Part shown: in pieces, positions 6,494-11,376 of the stretch
How positions within the stretch are numbered: position 1 is the first letter of the stretch
Layout: every line of letters starts with the position of its first letter
NCBI RefSeq assembly: GCF_039926425.1
Contig: NZ_JBDSWZ010000112.1
Location: 1 to 11,376, forward strand
Length of the DNA stretch: 11,376 nucleotides
Origin: Dokdonella_A sp039926425
GTDB lineage: Bacteria > Pseudomonadota > Gammaproteobacteria > Xanthomonadales > Rhodanobacteraceae
Reading direction: 5' to 3'
Notes under the pieces: model-generated
Database searches by the model: none
Seen by the model: only the letters and a program-made list of their open reading frames with translations
Told to the model about the DNA's origin: nothing
Translations under genes and position numbers: made by a program

Positions 6494-8311
6494 TCACGCC
6501 GCCGACCGCAGCGTGCCGATGAACGAGTCGCCGTAGCGTTCCAGCTTGCGCTCACCCACGCCGCTGATTGCACCGAGCGCGCGCAGGGTCTGCGGACGCT
6601 CACGCAGCATCGCCAGCAGCGTCGCGTCGTGAAAGATCACGTACGCCGGCACGCCCTGCTCCTTCGCCAAACGTGCACGCAAATCACGCAGCGCGTCCCA
6701 CATCGATGCGTCCTCCGGAGCGATGTCGACGCTCGCGCGCGCGCGTTCAGTGCGGGATTTCTGCCGCTTCACTTTCCGCTCGGAGCTGTCGGCCTGGCGA
6801 CGCAGATGCACCGCGCGCTCGCCGCGCAGCACCGCACGGCTCGCCTCGGTCAATCGCAGCGTTCCGTAGCCTTCGTCGTCCGGTGTCAGCAGGCCGATCG
6901 CAACGAGTTGGCGGAACACCCCGCGCCATTGCTGCTTGTCGAGGTCGGCGCCGAGTCCGAATGTGCTGAGCTCGTCGTGGCGGAGCGAACGGACGCGCTC
7001 GTCCGATTCGCCGCGAAGCACTGCGACGAGGTGCGTGACGCCGAATCGCTGGCCGGTTCGGTAGGCACACGAGAGCGCCTTTTGCGCCACCACGCTCGCG
7101 TCCCAGGTTTCGGGGGGATCCAGACAATTGTCGCAATTGCCGCACGGATCCTCGCGCGTCTCGCCGAAATAGGCGAGCAGCCGCTGGCGCCGACATGCGG
7201 TGGTTTCCGCGTAACCGAGCAAGGCGTCGAGCTTCGCGCGCTCGACGCGCTTGCGTTCCTCGCCCGACTCCGACTGCGCGATGAACTGGGCCAGCGTGAC
7301 GACGTCGCCGAGACCGTAGCAAAGCCACGCATCGGCGGGGAGTCCGTCGCGACCGGCGCGGCCGGTCTCCTGGTAATAGCCCTCCATGCTTTTCGGCAGG
7401 TCCATGTGTGCGACAAAGCGCACGTCGGGTTTGTCGATGCCCATCCCGAACGCGATCGTCGCAACCATCACGAGACCATCTTCGCGGAGGAATCGCTGCT
7501 GGTTGCGCATGCGCAACGCCTGGTCCATGCCCGCGTGGTACGGCAATGCGGCGACGCCCTGCTCGACCAGCCACGCCGCAGTGTCCTCGACCTTCTTGCG
7601 TGACAGGCAATAGACGATGCCCGAAGCGCCCCGATGCGCGACGAGGAAGTCGCGCAATTGTCGACGCGCATCGTCTTTCTCCGCCACGCGGTAACAGATG
7701 TTCGGCCGATCGAAACTCGCAACGAACTGGCGTGCCGATTCGAGCGCAAGCCGTTCGACGATCTCGCGCCGCGTCGGCGCATCGGCGGTGGCGGTCAGCG
7801 CGATGCGCGGGATGGTCGGAAAGTGCTCGTGCAGGATCGTCAGCGCGCGGTACTCGGGGCGGAAGTCGTGACCCCACTGCGACACGCAATGCGCTTCATC
7901 GATCGCGAACAGCGCGACCTGCGTCCGCGCGATCAGGTCGAGGCAACGCTCGGTCAGCAATCGCTCCGGCGCGACGTAGAGGAGCTTGAGCTCACCAGCA
8001 GCAAAGCGCCGCTCGACCTCGCGCTGGGTCTGTGTATCCTGGCTGGAGTTGAGGAACTCCGCCTCGACGCCAAGCTGGCGCAGCGCATCGACCTGGTCCT
8101 GCATCAACGCGATCAGCGGCGACACCACGATCGCGCAGCCGGCGCGCAGCAACGCGGGAATCTGGTAGCACAACGACTTGCCGCCGCCGGTCGGCATCAG
8201 CACCAGCGCATCGCCGCCGCCGATCACATGCTCGATGATGGCCTGCTGATCGCCGCGGAACGCGGGATAGCCGAAAACGGATTGAAGGGTGTTCAGTTCG
8301 GGAGATGACAT
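6494..8311 (-). CDS. recQ: ATP-dependent DNA helicase RecQ
   Basis: This is a full-length 605-residue 3'-to-5' DNA helicase of the RecF recombination and replication-fork repair pathways. The superfamily 2 core is intact: FRGDQQ (motif 0, 18-23), Walker A MPTGGGKS (39-46), DEAH box 138-141, TATA motif III, and motif VI QETGRAGRDG (314-323). The zinc-binding site is complete, with Cys373, Cys390, Cys393 and Cys396. A winged-helix RQC domain follows at about 405-500. A charged linker leads to one HRDC domain at about 535-605, ending in the AISGVGERKLERYGD element that is common there. Length and domain order match the E. coli-type enzyme. ATG 8311 begins two residues before the conserved N-terminal region; a GGCGGG sequence abuts it rather than a well-spaced ribosome site. 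The gene is divergent from the esterase gene across 283 nt. Confidence 0.96.
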   Translation of the reverse strand: MSSPELNTLQSVFGYPAFRGDQQAIIEHVIGGGDALVLMPTGGGKSLCYQIPALLRAGCAIVVSPLIALMQDQVDALRQLGVEAEFLNSSQDTQTQREVERRFAAGELKLLYVAPERLLTERCLDLIARTQVALFAIDEAHCVSQWGHDFRPEYRALTILHEHFPTIPRIALTATADAPTRREIVERLALESARQFVASFDRPNICYRVAEKDDARRQLRDFLVAHRGASGIVYCLSRKKVEDTAAWLVEQGVAALPYHAGMDQALRMRNQQRFLREDGLVMVATIAFGMGIDKPDVRFVAHMDLPKSMEGYYQETGRAGRDGLPADAWLCYGLGDVVTLAQFIAQSESGEERKRVERAKLDALLGYAETTACRRQRLLAYFGETREDPCGNCDNCLDPPETWDASVVAQKALSCAYRTGQRFGVTHLVAVLRGESDERVRSLRHDELSTFGLGADLDKQQWRGVFRQLVAIGLLTPDDEGYGTLRLTEASRAVLRGERAVHLRRQADSSERKVKRQKSRTERARASVDIAPEDASMWDALRDLRARLAKEQGVPAYVIFHDATLLAMLRERPQTLRALGAISGVGERKLERYGDSFIGTLRSAA

Positions 8312-8323
8312 CCCGCCATGCTA

Positions 8324-8347
8324 GCAAAGCGCGAGCGCCTGCTTTGC
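8324..8347. repeat. Inverted repeat GCAAAGC-N10-GCTTTGC in the divergent promoter region
   Basis: Two perfect 7-nt arms (8324-8330 and 8341-8347) are separated by 10 nt. They lie 13 to 36 nt upstream of the recQ start codon. The site could be an operator or a 5'-leader hairpin of recQ. It does not match the CTG-N10-CAG LexA box, so SOS control is not indicated. Confidence 0.4.
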
Positions 8348-8583
8348 AGGAAGCGTACGCCGTCTCTCGTCGGATTCTCGCTTGCGCCGATCGGACTGCA
8401 CCACAGTACTGCCTGGCTTGACGTTCTGCGTCGTGCGGCACCGAGCACTTGCGGTCAGCCGGGACGCGAGCGCGCCGCGTGGAGGGGTGATCAAGGGTGC
8501 CAGCGGACGTTGCACGCGTTGAACACCGGCACCCGTAGCAAAGGTAAACTACGTCATGAACTGGATGATTCAGGCAACCGCGC

Positions 8584-8590
8584 AGGGAGG
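8584..8590 (+). promoter_or_regulatory. Shine-Dalgarno of the SGNH esterase
   Basis: AGGGAGG ends 4 nt before ATG 8595. It fixes the start there rather than at the in-frame ATG 8556, which would put 13 non-signal residues ahead of the signal peptide. Confidence 0.65.
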
Positions 8591-8594
8591 CGTC

Positions 8595-9947
8595 ATGCGC
8601 TTGAGGATCGCGCTCGCAGTCGCGTTCCTGTTTACAGGCGCGGGCCTCTCGTCGGCGTCTCCTCTTTCGGTGATGCCTCTCGGCGACTCCTTGACGGAGG
8701 GCCTTTGTAGCGATGGCACCAACTCCAACGCACCCGCATCGACGTGCTACGAGCCGTACTACGAACCGGCAAATGCAGACATCTACAACCACTACGACAC
8801 GCGGGCTGCGTTTTGCGGCGAGTTCGCGCGACAGATGGTCGAAAACTACAACCACGGCGCAACCGGCGGTTTTCGTGGCCCTCTCCTGTCAAGGCTAGTC
8901 GCCGCGGGGATTTCCACGACGTTCGTTGGACACGTCCAGAGCGGAACCGCACTCGGGTCTCCTCCGCTCGCGCTGGCGAATGCCGATCACGAGGGCCACG
9001 GCAACTGGCTGGTGGAGCAGCTGGCGTATTGCGCTGGTGGCTATCCAGCGCATAGCGGTATGCCGTCATACATCGGCTACGTCGCGGCGCAGCATCCCGA
9101 CGTGGTCCTGCTCCAGATCGGCAGCAATAACGTGCTCAATGGGGCTGCCGCAAATTCGGTCGCTGACGGGATTCTGGCGCTCCAGGCAACGATCGAACGC
9201 GTTGTGCCGCGGCCGAGGCTCCTCATCGCATTGTTTCCTCTGCGATTTGATTTCAGCGTGTCTCCTGCGCGGCCATTTCCGGCGTTCGAGACGGTCCGCA
9301 ACGAGGTTGCGCGTCGCGTCGCCATGGGATCAGGCAAGGACTATCCGTGCACTGCACGCGACATTCCAGACATGGGTGTGCTCGAGGCGGCGGATTTCAC
9401 GGCTGCAGAGGCTTCCGGCGGTCTCCATCCCAACAGCACGGGCTACGCGAAGATGGCCGACATCTGGGCAGCGGCGCTGACGACGCCCGAATGCAGGTTC
9501 GACACGAGAAGCTTCGTGACGCTCGGAGGAGTCCTCATCGAAAGCATCTCCGCCTACGGACGTTACTGGAATTTCGACACGCGCACCGGGTCGCTGTTCG
9601 AAAGCGGAGCCCTGAACACGCCGGCGATTCCTCGTTACAAGTCGATCTGCGCAGGCCATCCGCTATGCACGTTCGATACCCGAACATTTATCGGAACCGG
9701 CGACGGGGCCGTCGAGAGCATCACGGCATTCAACGATTACCACGATTTTTCAGTCGACGGCCAGCCGATCCGTAGCGGCACGTTGCGTTCGGTGCCTCGC
9801 TACAACCAGCATGTCTGCAGTTTGTCGGCCAATCCAGCGACGTGCGTGTTCGATACGCGCGCGATTCAGGAACGAAACGGACGGGCCATCGAGACGATCA
9901 CGGCCTATGGCCGGTACTTCGACTTCGACCAAGCGTCCGCGCAGTAA
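8595..9947 (+). CDS. Secreted SGNH/GDSL esterase with C-terminal repeats, ended early by in-frame TAA
   Basis: The readable product has 450 residues. A signal peptide (MRLRIALAVAFLFTG..., cleavage probably after Ala21) leads into an SGNH hydrolase domain. Block I is MPLGDSLTEG with nucleophile Ser32. The block II region is GGFRGPLLSRLVAAG. DHEGHGNW (131-138) is typical of acetylxylan-esterase-like (CE3-type) members. The oxyanion motif is GSNN (176-179). Block V is GGLHPNSTGYAKMA with His278. The usual Asp three residues before that His is Gly275, so activity may depend on a Ser-His dyad or be lost. An insertion of about 40 residues with extra cysteines separates blocks I and II. From Cys300 on come repeats of about 59 residues. 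The TAA at 9945-9947 falls inside repeat 3, while the same frame continues with matching repeat sequence to 10211. The gene may be a recent pseudogene, contain a sequence error, or be read through. The likely activity is carbohydrate ester deacetylation outside the cytoplasm. Confidence 0.8.
   Translation: MRLRIALAVAFLFTGAGLSSASPLSVMPLGDSLTEGLCSDGTNSNAPASTCYEPYYEPANADIYNHYDTRAAFCGEFARQMVENYNHGATGGFRGPLLSRLVAAGISTTFVGHVQSGTALGSPPLALANADHEGHGNWLVEQLAYCAGGYPAHSGMPSYIGYVAAQHPDVVLLQIGSNNVLNGAAANSVADGILALQATIERVVPRPRLLIALFPLRFDFSVSPARPFPAFETVRNEVARRVAMGSGKDYPCTARDIPDMGVLEAADFTAAEASGGLHPNSTGYAKMADIWAAALTTPECRFDTRSFVTLGGVLIESISAYGRYWNFDTRTGSLFESGALNTPAIPRYKSICAGHPLCTFDTRTFIGTGDGAVESITAFNDYHDFSVDGQPIRSGTLRSVPRYNQHVCSLSANPATCVFDTRAIQERNGRAIETITAYGRYFDFDQASAQ
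9492..9665 (+). repeat. Protein repeat unit 1 of the esterase
   Basis: This 58-codon unit begins CRFDTRSF. It contains ESISAYGRYWNFD, SGAL and RYKSIC. It is the best-preserved reference for the pattern C-x-FDTR-x8-13-ES[IT]xAY-x4-FD-SGxL-xRY-x3-C. Confidence 0.8.
9666..9842 (+). repeat. Protein repeat unit 2 of the esterase
   Basis: This 59-codon unit begins CTFDTRTF. It contains VESITAFNDYHDF, SGTLRSVPRY and a second Cys (HVC). It is the most diverged unit in the YWNFD segment and is one residue shorter there. Confidence 0.8.
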
Positions 9948-10022
9948 ATCGGCTCGGGAGCGCTTGCATCGGTTGTGCGGTACGCGCCGATTTGTTCGAT
10001 GGAGCCCTCTGCTGAGACGTAC
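9843..10022 (+). repeat. Protein repeat unit 3 of the esterase, interrupted by TAA
   Basis: This 60-codon unit begins CVFDTRAI and contains IETITAYGRYFDFD. It is broken by TAA at 9945-9947. After the stop it resumes in the same frame with IGSGALASVVRYAPIC, which aligns with the SGxL-x-SV-xRY-C half of the other units. Confidence 0.8.
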
Positions 10023-10187
10023 TGCACGTTCGACACGCGCGCATTCGTCAAATTGCGCCCCGATGCACGCGTTATCGAGTCGATCACCGCGTACGGTCAT
10101 TTCTGGAATTTCGATGCCATCACCGGCGGACTGATCGACTCGGGTTTGCTTGCGAGCGTCGCGAACTACAAGCGCGGCGCGGAATCG
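10023..10187 (+). repeat. Protein repeat unit 4 of the esterase
   Basis: The unit begins CTFDTRAF. It contains VIESITAYGHFWNFD and DSGLLASVANY. It lacks the second Cys present in units 1-3 and runs directly into the C-terminal IFADGFD. It lies downstream of the in-frame TAA. Confidence 0.75.
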
Positions 10188-10208
10188 ATATTCGCAGATG
10201 GCTTCGAT
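10188..10208 (+). other. C-terminal IFADGFD motif of the interrupted esterase
   Basis: The last seven codons before the TGA encode IFADGFD, matching the IFANGFN end of the beta-helix protein. A shared role in export or surface handling is inferred. The truncated 450-residue product would lack this motif. Confidence 0.5.
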
Positions 10209-10236
10209 TGACCGCCGGCAAAGCCCCGATCAGCGC

Positions 10237-11376
10237 CTAGAAATAAATCTGCGCACGCGCCTCGAAGATGGTCGGGTCGAGCGCGAGGTTGCCCTTGTCG
10301 CTCCACGCGCGGATGTAGTTCGCCTGGAACTTGAAATGGTCGTTCAAATACCAGTTTGCGCCGAGCGTCCAGTCGTGCTCCCTGCCGCCCTGGATCAGGC
10401 CGTCGTTGAGATCGAGCTCGCTGTAGCGCACGAGGAATTCCCATGCGCCCCACTTGCCCTTCGGCTTGATGTTGCCGACGTTGCCGCCGCTGTACGGTCG
10501 TGATTCGCCGGTGGCCACCCAGCTGCCAAAGAGATAACCGCCGCTCGCGCCGAAATCCGGGTTTCCGCCGTAGCGCGACACATCCTCGCGCAGCAGTTCG
10601 CCCTGTACCGAGAATGGGCCGCCGATCCACAGCCCTTCCAATCCGCCGCGCTCGACGCTGTCGGCTTTGGCCAGCGCGCCCGAACTGATCAGCCGCACCG
10701 GGGTGAGGCCAGCTTCCGGCCCGGTCGAGATGGTCACGCTGGGCGGATGGTCGATGCCACGACCGTCGGTGGTGGCGTCGCGGTCTTCCTTTGACCCCGA
10801 AACGCCGAGGTGGACGACGTCGCCCGGCGCCTTGCGGGGCGTCCACGCAACGCGTGCGCCATAGGTCGTTCCATCGTTGTCGCCGAGCAGATCCTGGCCC
10901 CAGTAGTAGCCCGCGTTGACGATGTAGGCGGGCCGCTCGAACTGCCAGTCCACGCCGGTGCGGCGGCTCTCGAAGATCGCCTGCGACGGCAGCGCCAGCT
11001 CAAGGAAACTGTCGGCTTTGGTCGCGGTGTTACCCTCGAATGCGACCGGCGTTTTCGAATAGCCAAAGCGGAACGCGCCGTAGTCCGCGTCGAAAAACGC
11101 CTTGGACTGGACTCGCACGTTGGTGTCCAGCCAGGTCTTCCCCTGGTACTCGTAGTCGATGACGGCCTCATAGACGCCTTTCTTTTTCAGTGTCAAGCCG
11201 AGTTCCTTGCGCCGGTTGGTGTGCGAGTCCGCAAACGCGTGGCCGCCATTCGGCCTGAGGTCGTCGCTGAATTCGTTGATGTCGTAGCGGTACATGCCGA
11301 TCACGCCAACATCCGTGCCGTCAGCGAATGTGATGTGCGTCGGCCAGTCGTTGGCGTCGAACGCCTGCGCAAGGGT
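10237..11376 (-). CDS. Phosphate-selective porin, OprO/OprP family (N-terminus beyond window)
   Basis: The 379 visible residues form most of an outer-membrane beta-barrel of the Porin_O_P family. The frame is open to the right edge and reads through DWPTHITFADGTDVGVIGMY, so the GTG at 11304 is internal and the true start with signal peptide lies outside. Diagnostic C-terminal patterns are SWVATGESRPYS, PKGKWGAWEFLVRYSELDLN, TLGANWYLNDHFKFQANYIR and DPTIFEARAQIYF. The last residue is Phe, as expected for recognition by the BAM barrel-assembly machinery. Alternating polar/hydrophobic strands with Tyr/Trp girdles run throughout. Family members pass phosphate or polyphosphate, but many homologues are less specific, so selectivity here is not established. 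The gene converges on the esterase locus with a 25-nt gap and no obvious shared terminator. No Pho box could be sought because the promoter is not in the window. Confidence 0.9.
   Translation of the reverse strand, partial: TLAQAFDANDWPTHITFADGTDVGVIGMYRYDINEFSDDLRPNGGHAFADSHTNRRKELGLTLKKKGVYEAVIDYEYQGKTWLDTNVRVQSKAFFDADYGAFRFGYSKTPVAFEGNTATKADSFLELALPSQAIFESRRTGVDWQFERPAYIVNAGYYWGQDLLGDNDGTTYGARVAWTPRKAPGDVVHLGVSGSKEDRDATTDGRGIDHPPSVTISTGPEAGLTPVRLISSGALAKADSVERGGLEGLWIGGPFSVQGELLREDVSRYGGNPDFGASGGYLFGSWVATGESRPYSGGNVGNIKPKGKWGAWEFLVRYSELDLNDGLIQGGREHDWTLGANWYLNDHFKFQANYIRAWSDKGNLALDPTIFEARAQIYF

Larger units (their letters stand above)
8312..8594. promoter_or_regulatory. Divergent intergenic region between recQ and the SGNH esterase gene
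   Basis: These 283 nt should carry outward-facing promoters for both genes. For the esterase, TTGAAC (8519-8524) and TAAACT (8545-8550) are the best -35/-10 candidates, but the 20-nt spacer is too long to be convincing. No clear recQ promoter was found beyond the inverted repeat at 8324-8347. No small gene with a supported start and coding character was seen. Confidence 0.4.
9948..10211 (+). pseudogene. Downstream remnant of the repeat esterase (second half of repeat 3, repeat 4, C-terminal motif)
   Basis: This is the in-frame continuation after the TAA, 87 codons plus a TGA stop. It completes repeat 3 (IGSGALASVVRYAPIC), then encodes repeat 4 (from Cys at 10023) and the ending AESIFADGFD. 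It has no signal peptide, no credible ribosome site and no independent domain. The GTG at 9975 is simply a Val codon of the repeat. Without readthrough it would be untranslated, so I treat it as the broken end of the upstream gene rather than a separate small gene. Conservation of the repeat pattern on both sides of the stop implies that the interruption is recent, artefactual or tolerated. Confidence 0.75.

Noticed and set aside
4817..7603. A 928-codon plus-strand open frame antisense to the beta-helix gene and recQ
   Set aside because: Its translation is rich in Arg, Ala and His with no domain pattern. Both minus-strand genes lie in the same frame, and their GC-biased codons suppress stops in the opposing frame.
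8341..8352. A LexA/SOS box upstream of recQ
   Set aside because: CTG and CAG are present near here, but not in the CTG-N10-CAG arrangement with the AT-rich centre.
9975..10211. A separate small gene starting at GTG 9975
   Set aside because: It is the in-frame continuation of the repeat esterase after the TAA. The GTG is a conserved Val position within repeat 3, and no ribosome site precedes it.
10212..10236. A bidirectional terminator between the convergent esterase and porin genes
   Set aside because: The 25-nt gap contains no stable hairpin or U-tract on either strand.
1..11376. CRISPR arrays, tRNA genes, insertion sequences or phage/defence modules
   Set aside because: No regularly spaced direct repeats outside the protein-coding repeats, no tRNA-like cloverleaf and no transposase or integrase motifs were seen. 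RecQ is an ordinary housekeeping helicase here, with no defence-type neighbours.

Overview
The window is GC-rich, roughly two-thirds G+C by eye, and dense in antisense open frames, as high-GC bacterial DNA usually is. NodT-type outer-membrane lipoproteins, a TolC-type tripartite exporter, a phosphate-selective porin and signal peptides throughout mark a Gram-negative proteobacterium. The gene families, and two secreted proteins ending in IFA[D/N]GF[D/N], suggest the Xanthomonadales/Lysobacterales (Rhodanobacteraceae-like). That placement is an inference from memory, not a search result.

Region 1 (1-4760, all minus strand) is a compact export operon. Transcription runs right to left: NodT-family outer-membrane factor, FtsX/DevC-type permease, DevA/LolD-type ATPase, then a lipoprotein periplasmic adaptor. 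The genes are joined by TGATG and ATGA overlaps or a 5-nt gap. About 150 nt further on is an MtnX-like HAD phosphatase, cut by the left window edge. Together the four transport genes encode a complete DevBCA/TolC-like tripartite efflux machine of unknown substrate.

Region 2 (4874-8311, minus strand) holds a secreted right-handed beta-helix protein with choice-of-anchor-Q-like features. Upstream of it is recQ, a full-length RecQ helicase with helicase core, zinc-binding cysteines and one HRDC domain. An 11-bp perfect inverted repeat lies just after the recQ stop codon.

Region 3 (8595-10211, plus strand) is divergent from recQ and is the most unusual locus. It encodes a secreted SGNH/GDSL esterase followed by four tandem repeats of about 59 residues and an IFADGFD C-terminus. 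An in-frame TAA inside repeat 3 cuts the protein at 450 residues. The same frame continues after the stop with intact repeat sequence to a natural end. The usual catalytic Asp before the active-site His also reads Gly.

Region 4 (10237-11376, minus strand) is a phosphate-selective porin (OprO/OprP family) convergent with region 3. It lacks its N-terminus because it runs off the right edge.

No tRNA, rRNA, CRISPR array, insertion sequence or phage gene was seen. No gene-free stretch exceeds 300 bases; the longest is the 283-nt divergent region between recQ and the esterase gene. I did not find a clearly new multi-gene system. The best leads are the interrupted repeat esterase and the C-terminal motif shared by two otherwise unrelated secreted proteins.
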